From contig NZ_JACDUL010000002.1 of assembly GCF_013760955.1 (NCBI RefSeq), forward strand, positions 256,719 through 320,718: a stretch of 64,000 bases of DNA, in the 5' to 3' direction. The stretch comes from Methanococcus maripaludis (GTDB taxonomy: Archaea > AGJL01 > Methanococci > Methanococcales > Methanococcaceae). A model generated the notes under the pieces. It was not told the DNA's origin. It worked only from the letters and a program-made list of their open reading frames with translations, and made no database searches. This document shows, in pieces, positions 50,718 to 60,478 of this stretch (position 1 is the first letter of the stretch; every line of letters starts with the position of its first letter). A program made the translations under genes and the position numbers.

Positions 50718-52196
50718 ATGGTTAACATATTCGATACTACATTAAGGGATGGAGAGCAAACTCCAGGAGTTTCGCTATCCCCGAGTGAAAAACTTGAAAT
50801 AGCAATAAAACTCGATGAACTTGGTGTAAATATTATCGAGGCAGGTAGTGCGATAACCTCAAAAGGCGAAAGAGAAGCAATAAAACTTGTTGCTGAACAG
50901 AAACTAAATGCTGAAATATCATCATTTGTTAGAGCTCTTCCTGTAGACATTGATGCTGCGCTTTCTTGCAATGTAGATAGCGTTCATTTAGTTGTTCCTA
51001 CATCAGACCTTCATATGGAATACAAACTCAGAAAAACCCGTGAAGAAAACTTAAAAGATGCAATGCACGCTGTAGACTATGCTAAAGAACATGGTTTAAT
51101 TGTTGAACTTTCGGCAGAAGACGCTACAAGAAGCGATGTAGAATTTTTAAAAGAACTTTTCAAAAAAGGGGAAGAGTTAAAAGCGGACAGAATTTGTTTG
51201 TGCGATACTGTTGGTATTTTAACACCTGTAAAATCCATGGAACTTATAAAAACAATGAAAGCCGCAGTGACAATTCCAATTTCAATCCACTGTCACAACG
51301 ATTTTGGAATGGCTACTGCAAATACGCTTTCCGCAATAAGTGCTGGTGCAGACCAGTGCCACGTTACAATCAATGGTATTGGTGAAAGAGCAGGAAACGC
51401 ATCATTAGAAGAAGTGGTTATGAGTTTAAAGTCACTTTATGATATGGAAACGAATATTCAAACCGAAAAGCTATACAAAATCTCGAGAATTGTTTCAAAA
51501 TACATGAAACTTTCAGTTCCTGCAAACAAAGCACTTGTCGGTGACAATGCATTTGCCCATGAAGCGGGAATTCACGTAGATGGCCTCATGAAAAGCACTG
51601 AAACTTATGAACCAATAGGTCCAGAGGTAGTCGGTAACAGAAGAAAAATCATACTTGGAAAACACAGTGGAAAAGCTGCTTTAAAATATAAATTAGAATT
51701 AATGAACATTGGATTAAGCCACGAACAGTTTGAAGAAGTTTATTCAAAAATTAAAGCATTTGGCGATCTTGGAAAATACATCAGCGATGTAGATTTAAAA
51801 ACAGTAATAAGCCAGGTTCAGGGTGTTGAACTCGAAAGAAAAGTAATTCTCGATGAGATTACGGTGATGTCTGGAAACAAGGTATCTCCTCTTGCATCAA
51901 TAAATTTAAAATTTGCAAACGACTGCAATATCAAAGACAATATCAGAGAAGCCGCATACGGTCTTGGTCCGGTTGATGCTGCAATAAATGCAGTTAAAAA
52001 AGCACTTACAGGTGTTGCTGACATTGAACTTGAGGATTACAGCGTTCGTGCGATGACTGGAGGTACTGATGCTTTAATCGAAGTAGTCGTACATTTAAGA
52101 AAAGGAAACGAAGTTGTTGAAGTCAGAAAAGCGCACGGAGACGTTGTCATGGCATCAGTTGAAGCTATGATGGATGGAATTAATTTATTGATTTAA
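50718..52196 (+). CDS. cimA: (R)-citramalate synthase
   Basis: 492 residues. Condenses pyruvate and acetyl-CoA to citramalate, starting the methanogen route to isoleucine via 2-oxobutyrate. The alpha-IPM synthase family signatures [35 protein letters not shown] and [14 protein letters not shown] are present, and [12 protein letters not shown]. Assignment to CimA rather than LeuA or AksA rests on close resemblance to the M. jannaschii enzyme, from memory; the C-terminal LeuA_dimer domain is present (about 390-490). GAGAGG precedes the ATG. Confidence 0.85.
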   Translation: MVNIFDTTLRDGEQTPGVSLSPSEKLEIAIKLDELGVNIIEAGSAITSKGEREAIKLVAEQKLNAEISSFVRALPVDIDAALSCNVDSVHLVVPTSDLHMEYKLRKTREENLKDAMHAVDYAKEHGLIVELSAEDATRSDVEFLKELFKKGEELKADRICLCDTVGILTPVKSMELIKTMKAAVTIPISIHCHNDFGMATANTLSAISAGADQCHVTINGIGERAGNASLEEVVMSLKSLYDMETNIQTEKLYKISRIVSKYMKLSVPANKALVGDNAFAHEAGIHVDGLMKSTETYEPIGPEVVGNRRKIILGKHSGKAALKYKLELMNIGLSHEQFEEVYSKIKAFGDLGKYISDVDLKTVISQVQGVELERKVILDEITVMSGNKVSPLASINLKFANDCNIKDNIREAAYGLGPVDAAINAVKKALTGVADIELEDYSVRAMTGGTDALIEVVVHLRKGNEVVEVRKAHGDVVMASVEAMMDGINLLI

Positions 52197-52251
52197 AATG
52201 AACCATAACTTTTTTTAAACTTTTAAAATCATATATCTAAACGTGATAATC

Positions 52252-53052
52252 ATGTTTAAAAAATCAGCATTTATTCTTTTATTGTGTATTATTTTAAATA
52301 TCGCTTCAGTTTCTGCAATCCCATATCTTGATGCAGAAATATCTTCTCCAGAAATCGAAAGAGGAACTATTGAAAAGATTTACGTTGAAGTTGAAGAAAT
52401 AAGCGGAACTTCTAATGCATACAACATTACCATAATTCCCGAAATTTATGACGATAATGTGAAAATCAGCCCTGAAAACATTGAAATTCCAACCCTTAAC
52501 GATGGAACAATTGTTAAAGTATCATTTAAAATCGATGCTTCAAAAAATACTGAACTTGGTGAAAAATCCGGAAAAATTTTTATAGAGTATTATGATTTCG
52601 ATTCAAAAAATGACGAATATGTGGGTCCAAAATCAATTCAGAAATCTTTTACATACGAAATTATCGAAGGTTATGGAATATATTCAATAAATTCGAACCC
52701 TGAAAATATATCCGTTTACCTGAATGGAAATTATGTTGGAAACACACCTTTAAACGTATCGATTAAAGAAGGGAACCACTTTTTAAGGCTTTCTTCTGAA
52801 ATTTTTGGAAACTACTCTGAAAAAATCACTGTAAAGGTAGGTGAAAGCATTAATCTTTTTAAAAATTTTGAAAAAATAGAAAATTTAGAGAATGTTTCAA
52901 AAAATATAATTATTTCAGAACATAACTCAAAAAATGTTTCTGAAGTTTTTGAAATTTCAAAAAATATTAGTTTTAAGGGTATTTTAGTTTATTTTGGATT
53001 CCTTTTGGTTGCATTATTAATAATATTTGCAGTTTCAAAAAATAAATATTAA
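52252..53052 (+). CDS. Secreted PEGA-domain protein with C-terminal membrane anchor
   Basis: 266 residues from the ATG at 52252 (GTGATAATC upstream; a GTG three codons earlier is in frame). Signal peptide about residues 1-24, an immunoglobulin-like segment IYVEVEEISGTSNAYNITI, then a PEGA domain (IYSINSNPENISVYLNGNYVGNTPLNVSIKEGNHFLRLSS) and a C-terminal helix ILVYFGFLLVALLIIFAVSK followed by NKY. Several N-x-S/T sequons suit glycosylated surface exposure. The function is unknown, probably part of the cell envelope. Confidence 0.75.
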   Translation: MFKKSAFILLLCIILNIASVSAIPYLDAEISSPEIERGTIEKIYVEVEEISGTSNAYNITIIPEIYDDNVKISPENIEIPTLNDGTIVKVSFKIDASKNTELGEKSGKIFIEYYDFDSKNDEYVGPKSIQKSFTYEIIEGYGIYSINSNPENISVYLNGNYVGNTPLNVSIKEGNHFLRLSSEIFGNYSEKITVKVGESINLFKNFEKIENLENVSKNIIISEHNSKNVSEVFEISKNISFKGILVYFGFLLVALLIIFAVSKNKY

Positions 53053-53057
53053 AAATA

Positions 53058-54062
53058 TTACTTTTCCCTATTTTCAATACTTTTCCTAACTTTATGGATT
53101 GCATACACGGTCGCAACAATTATTGGGCCGATTGCAAGTCCCGGTATTCCAAATACCAATGGACCTATTAAAAATGCAATTAATACAAATGCAGGATGCA
53201 AATCTCCATCTTTTGAAATCACACGTGGCCTTATTGCAAAATCAGGTGCTAGTGATAGGAATATAATTCCAAACAATCCCAAAAGTATTCCTTTAACAAT
53301 TTCTCCAGTTAACAGGTAATATATCGTAAGTGGAACGTATATTGTCCAACCGCCAACAACAGGCAAAATATTGAGTATTCCTGAAAGTGCACCAAGTGTA
53401 ATCGGGTTTGGAATACCAATAAGCCAATACCCAATTATGGAAATAAATCCCACAATTACGGATGTAACAGCGTTTCCGATGAATAATGTCTTTAATGCCT
53501 TATGTATCTCATTTAAAAATATTTTTGCATTTTCTTTCTTTTCCGTTGGAACATAAAGCATGAAGCTATCTTGCATTCTATCCCCATCTTTCAAAAAGTA
53601 AAATGTCATGAATGAGAGGAATAACAGTTTCATTAATAGCGAGGGAATTGCAGAAATTTGCGTTGCTGCACTATCAAGCAGTGGTTTTGAAAGACTCCAG
53701 ATATCAGAAACCGGTTTTGAAACTTCAGGCCCATCTACTCTCAGATAACCCATATCATTTAAAATTGGAGTAACTTTTGAAATAATATTTTCAATATCCA
53801 GTGAAAGTAAAAATGTTACAACGTCTTCAGCAACCAAAATAACCAAAAGTAACGATGGAATCACGATTCCTAGAAGGCAGATTATTGCACCATACGTTTT
53901 ACCAAATTTTGGTCTTAAAACATCATATAGGGGTTTTGTCATGTACGCAACTGCAACTGCGAGAGCAATAATTCCAATAAACGGCCATAACATATAACTG
54001 AGTGCAAAAAATGAAAATATTATAAATCCACGGGCTAATATATCGTATTCATTATTGTTCAA
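53058..54062 (-). CDS. AI-2E family transporter (PerM/YdiK-like)
   Basis: 334 residues with about seven to eight membrane helices. It has the AI-2E transporter layout: two N-terminal helices, a cytoplasmic segment, then LKTLFIGNAVTSVIVGFISIIGYWLIGIPNPITLGALSGILNILPVVGGWTIYVP and SKDGDLHPAFVLIAFLIGPLVFGIPGLAIGPI, both characteristic. The substrate is unknown; archaeal members have not been tied to autoinducers. Converges with the PEGA gene. Confidence 0.85.
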   Translation of the reverse strand: MNNNEYDILARGFIIFSFFALSYMLWPFIGIIALAVAVAYMTKPLYDVLRPKFGKTYGAIICLLGIVIPSLLLVILVAEDVVTFLLSLDIENIISKVTPILNDMGYLRVDGPEVSKPVSDIWSLSKPLLDSAATQISAIPSLLMKLLFLSFMTFYFLKDGDRMQDSFMLYVPTEKKENAKIFLNEIHKALKTLFIGNAVTSVIVGFISIIGYWLIGIPNPITLGALSGILNILPVVGGWTIYVPLTIYYLLTGEIVKGILLGLFGIIFLSLAPDFAIRPRVISKDGDLHPAFVLIAFLIGPLVFGIPGLAIGPIIVATVYAIHKVRKSIENREK

Positions 54063-54188
54063 AATTACCAGTCCTCGAAATAGATTTCAAAATTACTCGT
54101 TACTATTGAATTAGATTACAATTAAATAAACCTAATTGATTGAACATTAAAAATTAAAAAAATAGGAACTTAAAAAATTTAGAAAAGA

Positions 54189-55754
54189 TTATTCAGTTTG
54201 TTCTTTTCCTTTTTTTCTTTTAAGGTACATATAGTATCCCACACCAGCAACAAGTATCAATACTACTAAATAAACTACTGTCGAGTTGCTTCCGCCTTCA
54301 ACATTTACCCTTATGGTTTTTTGTGAAATATATACGTTGTCGTCACCTTGTTCAGAGTCTCCAACGCTTCTAACTTCTACGGTAATTAAATACTCTTTAT
54401 TTGCTGCGTCTGAATCTACGTCAATTATTAACTGTCCTTCACCGGATTCATTAGTATCAAGTGTCCCAATTGAATCAGTTTTTTGAGTATACTCAAATGG
54501 TTGAGCAGTATTTTTAATTGCAGTTATTTTTACACTTTCAGCTTTTTCTGAGCCGATGTTTTGAAGTGTCAGCGTGATTGTGTTTTCGTCCCCTGCTTTC
54601 AAGGTGTAGGTTTCGGGAAGGATTTCAAGTACAGGTTTTGGTTTAATGTATAAATCAATATATTCGAGTTCAGAATGTTCTTCATCAAATACATCCATGT
54701 AGGTAATATTTAATGGAACTGAGTAGTGCCCTGATTGTGCATCCTTATCTACATCGATATAGAATATTGCTGTTTTCGTGTCACCAGAATTTAATATTCC
54801 GATATTTTTGAAGTTTGAATTACTCCAGGAATCGGTAAATGGATCTTCTGAAAGTAAATCAATTTCAACGTTTTTAGCTTCACCGTGTCCGTTGTTTGTT
54901 ATATCAACGTCAATTTTTACGTAAGTTTCCTGAGCTTTTATTTCAGTCGGGTCAGTAATTACATTTGAAATTCCCAAGTTAATATCTCCTTCGACGATAA
55001 AACCGATGTTTATTACTTCAAAGTTTTCTGTTCCATCTTCATCAATCCATGAAAGAGTTGCAGGTATTAAATATGAGCCTTCAGTTGTATCACCACTTGC
55101 GTGTAAACTAACTGAAAGTAATTTGGTAACATCAGGACTCAGACTTCCGAGGTATAATTTAGTCGTATCTACGGGATTTATGAGGCTGTTTGATCCGATT
55201 GTTAATGTTGCCTGTTTTGCAGTTCCAGTTCCTTTGTTTGTTACTTTAAGTTGAACGTCTTCAGTTTTTGCAGGGGTTAATGTAACCCCATATGAATTAA
55301 TTTCAAAGTTTGCAAGGCCATATACGGGAATATAGTAAACTTTTGTGAATGATCGTGTAGTTACTACTTTGTCTCCGTTTTTATATTCTACAATATCATA
55401 AGAAACTTTGACGTCAAACCGGTAATCTCTTGATGATGCGTCTTCATTTATGTGTAATTTAAAGTATGCTGTATCACTTTCCCCTTCAGCCAAAGTAGAT
55501 ATTGTATAAACTCCTTTTGTCGGGTTTACTTGCTTTATTTCAAAGGGATATTTTGAATCTACAGTTATCCTTAAATCTTCAATTTTTTCATCTGAACCTT
55601 CGTCATTTGTGACATCAATCCATACATCAACGTCATCTCCAGGGTGGATAACTGTTGGATTATACTGTGGCTCGTCAATTTCAAGTGCTGAAACTGCAGT
55701 TGTGATAATTGACAAAAGCCCAATTGCTAAAATTATTTTTGATAATTTACTCAT
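54189..55754 (-). CDS. COG1361-type S-layer-like surface protein
   Basis: 521 residues from the ATG at 55754 (GGTGA five bases upstream, inside the end of the exporter gene). A signal peptide (about 1-23) is followed by four or more CARDB/NEW3-like beta-sandwich repeats of about 110 residues, each with a variant of NxGxxxAxxVxITL (VTNKGTGTAKQATLTI, ITNNGHGEAKNVEIDLL, LQNIGSEKAESVKITA). It ends in a transmembrane helix VVYLVVLILVAGVGYYMYL and a KRKKGK stop-transfer. It forms an operon with the half-length RND gene, so it may be a periplasmic-like partner of the exporter. Confidence 0.8.
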   Translation of the reverse strand: MSKLSKIILAIGLLSIITTAVSALEIDEPQYNPTVIHPGDDVDVWIDVTNDEGSDEKIEDLRITVDSKYPFEIKQVNPTKGVYTISTLAEGESDTAYFKLHINEDASSRDYRFDVKVSYDIVEYKNGDKVVTTRSFTKVYYIPVYGLANFEINSYGVTLTPAKTEDVQLKVTNKGTGTAKQATLTIGSNSLINPVDTTKLYLGSLSPDVTKLLSVSLHASGDTTEGSYLIPATLSWIDEDGTENFEVINIGFIVEGDINLGISNVITDPTEIKAQETYVKIDVDITNNGHGEAKNVEIDLLSEDPFTDSWSNSNFKNIGILNSGDTKTAIFYIDVDKDAQSGHYSVPLNITYMDVFDEEHSELEYIDLYIKPKPVLEILPETYTLKAGDENTITLTLQNIGSEKAESVKITAIKNTAQPFEYTQKTDSIGTLDTNESGEGQLIIDVDSDAANKEYLITVEVRSVGDSEQGDDNVYISQKTIRVNVEGGSNSTVVYLVVLILVAGVGYYMYLKRKKGKEQTE

Positions 55755-55755
55755 T

Positions 55756-56916
55756 TTATTCACCTTTTAATTTTAAGGTAAGTTTATTGAGGAATGGTCT
55801 TGTGTGTCTTTCTTCAATTACGATTAATGGAGGTAATAAACAGATAACTGCAGCCATACAGAAGAATATACCTAGTGTACAGACTTTACCCATATTTGAC
55901 ATCATTGATAATGGCGCAATTGTTAATGCAGCGAAACCTGCCATTGTAGTTACAGTAGTTACTAAAACTGCACTTCCCGTACTTACTACTGCAATGTTTA
56001 TCGCTTCTTCTAAGGATTTTCCTTCTCTGAGTTCTTCTTCATACCTGTGATACAGGTGCACCCCATAATCGATACCAAGCCCCAATAGTAGGGAACCCAT
56101 AACTGATGTTGCAGTATCCATTGGAATACCAAATATTGCCATTGCACCTGCAGCCCATACTACTGCAACTATAACTGGAATTAAAGGCAGTATTGATTTT
56201 ACGAAATTTCTAAAGTACAATAATAATATTGTAAATATCGCTAAAAGTGAAGCGGCTCCAGTTACTGCCTGGCTTTCATCCATCATTCTTCGGATAAGTT
56301 CACTTAACGCAGGCGTACCTGTTGTAACCACTTCAACTCCAGGGGGAATTGGAGATTCTTCCAATCTTGCATTTATTTCTTTAACGAGTTTCTTTTTATC
56401 CTCAGTTCCTGCATCGGTTGTTGCGTAAACTACGACCATTGAGTAATCGTCGTTAAATATTCCGTTTTTTGAACTTTCGGGTAAATTTTGATATATTGTC
56501 TTTACTGTTGCAATATCATTTGGAATAACATCGTTGTTATACGCCCTTAAAACGTCCACTTTTGAACTAACAGACGTTACCATATCCATGCTTCCAATAT
56601 CCTGTTCTAAAAAGTCCACAAGTTCTAAAACTCGCGGATCACGGATATCAGTTACTTTTTCAGAGCTATCGGAGGCTACAAGTTTTATCCCGAGCATTAC
56701 TGTCTCAGTACCGCCAAACTCATCCCTTATTTCGTTCATAGATACGATTACAGGATCATCTTGCGGAACCATTTTTTCGTAATCTGTCTGAGACTCAACA
56801 CCAGTAGCCATGAAAGCCATGAATATTGTGAGGACGATAACAACTGCAACAACCACAAATGGTCGTTTTTCTGATGCTTCAGCTATTTTCTGTAAGATTT
56901 TTTCGGCTTTCATCAA
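55756..56916 (-). CDS. Half-length RND/MMPL-family exporter
   Basis: 386 residues, one RND repeat rather than two. Helix 1 is at about residues 20-40, followed by an extracytoplasmic domain (about 45-215) and helices 2-6 (about 220-370). The motif LGLGIDYGVHLYHRYEEEL with its Asp after helix 4 is the RND proton-relay region. It would need to dimerise or join a partner to match a full exporter. The gene overlaps the next gene's ribosome-binding site and is transcribed from a promoter bearing the TetR operator. GGTGATTTG precedes the ATG. Confidence 0.85.
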   Translation of the reverse strand: MMKAEKILQKIAEASEKRPFVVVAVVIVLTIFMAFMATGVESQTDYEKMVPQDDPVIVSMNEIRDEFGGTETVMLGIKLVASDSSEKVTDIRDPRVLELVDFLEQDIGSMDMVTSVSSKVDVLRAYNNDVIPNDIATVKTIYQNLPESSKNGIFNDDYSMVVVYATTDAGTEDKKKLVKEINARLEESPIPPGVEVVTTGTPALSELIRRMMDESQAVTGAASLLAIFTILLLYFRNFVKSILPLIPVIVAVVWAAGAMAIFGIPMDTATSVMGSLLLGLGIDYGVHLYHRYEEELREGKSLEEAINIAVVSTGSAVLVTTVTTMAGFAALTIAPLSMMSNMGKVCTLGIFFCMAAVICLLPPLIVIEERHTRPFLNKLTLKLKGE

Positions 56917-56931
56917 ATCACCAGTATTTAA

Positions 56932-56985
56932 AAATACCTACCGGAAGGTATTTAATTGGATGTGGAAAACATATTTTATATTTTT
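56932..56985 (-). promoter_or_regulatory. Promoter and TetR-type operator of the exporter operon
   Basis: AAATACCT (56932-56939) and AGGTATTT (56946-56953) flank ACCGGA, a perfect inverted repeat. It lies just downstream of an AT-rich TATA box (about 56970-56985), at the expected transcription start. The same arrangement, with core TACCT-N6-AGGTA, occurs before the tetR gene. Confidence 0.7.
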
Positions 56986-56993
56986 CATGAGGT

Positions 56994-57596
56994 TTATTTT
57001 TTTATTCGACTCCACAATCGTTCAATAGTCCTATTTCCATATTCGTAAGATTCGTCAATTAATTTTAACCGCCTTAAATTTGAATAACCTTCGATAATTG
57101 CAACAATTTCTAACGAAAGTTCTTTTGAATCGATATCATCTAATATCTCTCCATTTTTCTTGGCGAGTTCTATCTTATTTTTCAGAATTGAATACATCAT
57201 TTTAGTATGCATTGTAAAGTCCATATCTTCTGGACCGTACTGAATTGAATCCAGTATAAATCTCGATTGAAATTCTGGAAAGAACCTAATGTCTTTAAGA
57301 GTTAATTCGAGATATTCTGCAATTTCATGCATTACTATTTCAGAATTTTCAAAATAATTCTTCAACAAATTTTCTAATGAAGGTTCTTGCTCCATTTTTG
57401 TCAAAAGTGACATAAATTTAGATTTAAAATACTCGGCCATTTCTACAAAAAGTTCATTTTTATCTTTAAAATGGTGGTAAATACCACCCTTAGTAATACC
57501 TGATTTTTCAGCTATTTCGTTTAAAGATGTTTGATTATAGCCTTTTTTAAGAAACAACTTTGCTGCATTTTGCACTATTTTTTCTCTTGTACTCAT
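56994..57596 (-). CDS. TetR-family transcriptional regulator
   Basis: 200 residues. N-terminal TetR helix-turn-helix: IVQNAAKLFLKKGYNQTSLNEIAEKSGITKGGIYHHFKDKNELF (about residues 7-50). The C-terminal ligand-binding domain is helical and unlike known subtypes. It lies upstream of the exporter operon on the same strand, and both genes have the same operator, so it probably represses both. The inducer is unknown. Confidence 0.9.
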   Translation of the reverse strand: MSTREKIVQNAAKLFLKKGYNQTSLNEIAEKSGITKGGIYHHFKDKNELFVEMAEYFKSKFMSLLTKMEQEPSLENLLKNYFENSEIVMHEIAEYLELTLKDIRFFPEFQSRFILDSIQYGPEDMDFTMHTKMMYSILKNKIELAKKNGEILDDIDSKELSLEIVAIIEGYSNLRRLKLIDESYEYGNRTIERLWSRIKK

Positions 57597-57601
57597 GATA
57601 C

Positions 57602-57652
57602 CATACCTACCAGAAGGTATGTAATTTACATCGACTTTTAGATATATAAACT
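57602..57652 (-). promoter_or_regulatory. tetR promoter with autoregulatory operator
   Basis: CATACCT (57602-57608) and AGGTATG (57615-57621) flank ACCAGA. The repeat lies only six bases from the tetR start codon and overlaps its translation-initiation region. A minus-strand TATA box (TTATATAT, about 57642-57652) puts transcription start on the operator. Compare the matching site at 56932-56953. Confidence 0.7.
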
Positions 57653-57707
57653 TATCTGAAAAAATGACAAAATAAAAATTAAAAAAGATTTAATTTTAGA
57701 AATAATT

Positions 57708-59840
57708 TTAAGTTAACCTGTAATATCCATATTTGGGACTGAAAACGTCTGCACTCTTTTTTAATTTTAAAAGGAGGTCTGATACTTCCTTTTCTGAAAT
57801 TTGAAATTCTGAAGCTTTTTCTACAATATCATCTTCATCTGCCAGACCACTAGTACTTAAAACTGAGAGCTCCCGAATAATATCCACTATTCTATCCATT
57901 TTATCCATTTTGGATTTTGGAAGTTCACCCATTCCCTTATCTATATCGAATTTCCCGGTTTCTGGATCGTATGCAACCTGCTTCAAACATTCTTCAATTA
58001 TATCAATTGCAATTTTGGCATCTTTTTCTTCAACTTCCCTTGAAAGCCTTGCTTTTGCATGCATTTCTGAAATCCTTATTGCAGCTTCGAGCTGTCTTGC
58101 AGTAACGGGAACTGGATTATTTCCTTCTCCAAGCTTTCGCATGTCAACGTAATAATCCCGGATTAATTTTTTCGCATCTTTTGAAAGCGGAGGACTTTTT
58201 ATTTTCTTTTCATCAACTTCTCCAGCATACAAATGGTGATTTTCATCAAAATATGCGCATGTTCTCGCATAAATTATGTAATTTTTAATTAAATTTTCAT
58301 CGACAGTTATTCCATCGACTTCGATTGAACCAAGCACTTTTGAATAATTTTTCGTTGCAGTTTCAACGTGGGTATCAAGTATGTGTTCTGCAATTTCTGC
58401 ATCCCGTCTTCTATCGGGTGAATCCTTTAATGGGAATATTAAATCAAAACGACTCAACAATGGTGCCGGAATTCCGATCTGTTCAACTACGCCCATGTTT
58501 CTATCAAATCTTCCCCGTTTTGGATTACAGGCTGCAAGAACCGCACATCTTGCTGGAAGTTTTACGTTAATTCCCCCTTTATTCACGTGTATTGTTTGGG
58601 ACTCCATTGCCTCTAAAATGTATTTCATGACATTTTTATCAACAGTTAATTCATCGATGCATGCAGTTCCCTCATTTGCACGAACAAATACTCCAGGTTT
58701 TACAACCCAGCCATCACCAATTTCAGTGGCTTCCCTTACAACGTTTGCAGTTAATCCACCACCTGTTGCAGTTGTAACTGAGGCATAAGAATTTTGAGGG
58801 AATAACCTTGAAATTTTTCTAAGCATTGTAGATTTTCCAATTCCTGGATCTGTAATTAATAAAATGTGGCTGTCTTTTCTAAGTTCTGATCCATCTGGCA
58901 AAAATTTAGTACATGCTTTTACCTGCTGTAAAAATATCGATTTTTTTACTAAATCGTAACCTTTAATTTGGGGGATTAAGTAATTTGAAAGAATATCAAT
59001 TATATTTTCTTTTTTTCCAAGCTCATCTAACGTGTTTATCAAATCGTAGTTGTTTATAATATCTTTTACTTCGATTTTTTGGAAGCTTTCGCCAAGTTTT
59101 ACGTAGTTACTTTTTGCATAAATTTCAAACACAGGCATATTTGGACGGGTAAGTTTTTTCATGACTGTTCCAACAACATCCACCCTTCCAGAATAAATCC
59201 CATCCGAATTTTCTAAAAAAACACGAATACTTCTTGGAGGATCGTCAGGATTTCTCATCAAATCAATTGGCTGCTGTATTTCAAGTTCTTGAATATTTAC
59301 ATAAGCAGAACTGTCGTAATCAATTGACATCTCGCTTCTACAGTTCTGATTTTTACAGTAACTTCTTGGCTGTTCAAAATAATCGTGAACTGTTTTGTAA
59401 GAAATTTCCCCACAAGCTCGGCAAACAAAACATGCCTTTTTTAATAATGCGCAGACTTTTGCCGCTTTTATGATATTTCCTTCAAACTTAACGAGCCTGT
59501 TCATTTCTGAAGACGTTATTTCATCGATTTTTTTGTCACACCCGAGCGGATTTTTAAATGCAATCTGTGTTTTTTCTAGTTCCTTTTTAATATGGTCATC
59601 TTCACCAAAAAGCTCCATGTAAGCATCTTTAAATATATACAAAAGAGGATCTTCAACCAATTTTGGATTTTCAATAATTTGATCGTTTATATCACAAGAA
59701 TCAGAATAATTTTTTAAAAAATCGCCTATATCAAATTCAAAAACGTTATTTTTAACCATCTTTTGTGAAATCTGGTCTTTCATGTATTTCTTTAATTTAT
59801 CGCCGTAAAAAGTTAAAAAAACTTCTTCATCAAATTCCAT
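57708..59840 (-). CDS. mcm: MCM replicative helicase
   Basis: 710 residues, AAA+ ATPase. N-terminal zinc site CFVCRACG with CKNQNC (about residues 137-166), Walker A TDPGIGKST, Walker B ACIDEL, sensor I AACNPKRGRFD and arginine finger LLSRFDLIF, plus a C-terminal winged-helix region. Normal length, no intein. GTGATAAA precedes the ATG. Methanococcales carry several MCM genes, some thought to be mobile-element derived; this one lies in a housekeeping setting. The 167-residue gene immediately upstream may be a partner. Confidence 0.94.
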   Translation of the reverse strand: MEFDEEVFLTFYGDKLKKYMKDQISQKMVKNNVFEFDIGDFLKNYSDSCDINDQIIENPKLVEDPLLYIFKDAYMELFGEDDHIKKELEKTQIAFKNPLGCDKKIDEITSSEMNRLVKFEGNIIKAAKVCALLKKACFVCRACGEISYKTVHDYFEQPRSYCKNQNCRSEMSIDYDSSAYVNIQELEIQQPIDLMRNPDDPPRSIRVFLENSDGIYSGRVDVVGTVMKKLTRPNMPVFEIYAKSNYVKLGESFQKIEVKDIINNYDLINTLDELGKKENIIDILSNYLIPQIKGYDLVKKSIFLQQVKACTKFLPDGSELRKDSHILLITDPGIGKSTMLRKISRLFPQNSYASVTTATGGGLTANVVREATEIGDGWVVKPGVFVRANEGTACIDELTVDKNVMKYILEAMESQTIHVNKGGINVKLPARCAVLAACNPKRGRFDRNMGVVEQIGIPAPLLSRFDLIFPLKDSPDRRRDAEIAEHILDTHVETATKNYSKVLGSIEVDGITVDENLIKNYIIYARTCAYFDENHHLYAGEVDEKKIKSPPLSKDAKKLIRDYYVDMRKLGEGNNPVPVTARQLEAAIRISEMHAKARLSREVEEKDAKIAIDIIEECLKQVAYDPETGKFDIDKGMGELPKSKMDKMDRIVDIIRELSVLSTSGLADEDDIVEKASEFQISEKEVSDLLLKLKKSADVFSPKYGYYRLT

Positions 59841-59852
59841 TTTATCACAAAA

Positions 59853-60356
59853 TTAATTTTGTAAAGTAAAATCATATTTTTTAAGTCTTGAAATCACTTC
59901 TTCAAAATCCTGCCTGTTTTTAGCTTTTATATCCTTCTTTTGAGGGAATTTAAGAATTACTTCATCAAATAAAGATTTATTTGCAGGCGTTTTCATTGGA
60001 TAGTGATATCGGTATATACAATTTATCCTTGCAGTTATAAATTCGGATAAATAGTCCATGCATGCTTTTATTGCCATTGATTCGTCTGACAAAAGAGAAC
60101 CTGACTTTTTAGATTTTAAATAAGAAATTCCCACAATTATTTCTTCGAGATTGCATTTTAAAAGTTCTTTTGACTTCTGCTGCTCTCGCTTTAATTCATA
60201 TAAGTATATTGCAAGATCCTGTAAATTTGTCCACGGAAGATCAAAATTTATTCTTTCTTCGTCCCCTTCAGTCAACATCCAGAGTGGAACGTGTCTTTCG
60301 TTTACAACTACTTCGTATTCAGTACATTTTAAAAATAAAATATCATAAACGTCCAT
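59853..60356 (-). CDS. Uncharacterised protein cotranscribed with mcm (possible GINS-like)
   Basis: 167 residues from the ATG at 60356 preceded by GTGA. The first 40 residues look beta-like (LFLKCTEYEVVVNERHVPLWML) and the remainder is mostly helical, with charged heptad-like stretches around LQDLAIYLYELKREQQKSKELLKCNLEEIIVGISYLKSK. Only 12 bases separate it from mcm. Position next to mcm and helical content are reminiscent of archaeal GINS subunits, but I see no decisive GINS motif, so the suggestion is weak. Confidence 0.5.
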   Translation of the reverse strand: MDVYDILFLKCTEYEVVVNERHVPLWMLTEGDEERINFDLPWTNLQDLAIYLYELKREQQKSKELLKCNLEEIIVGISYLKSKKSGSLLSDESMAIKACMDYLSEFITARINCIYRYHYPMKTPANKSLFDEVILKFPQKKDIKAKNRQDFEEVISRLKKYDFTLQN

Positions 60357-60478
60357 TTTTTTCACAGCGATTATTGTAATGATTATAAAATGAGAATTTA
60401 ATATCTATTTTATTTAATATAAATCTTCATGTGACTATCAATTGAATTTAAAAAATAAAAACAGAAAAAAGTTAAATT

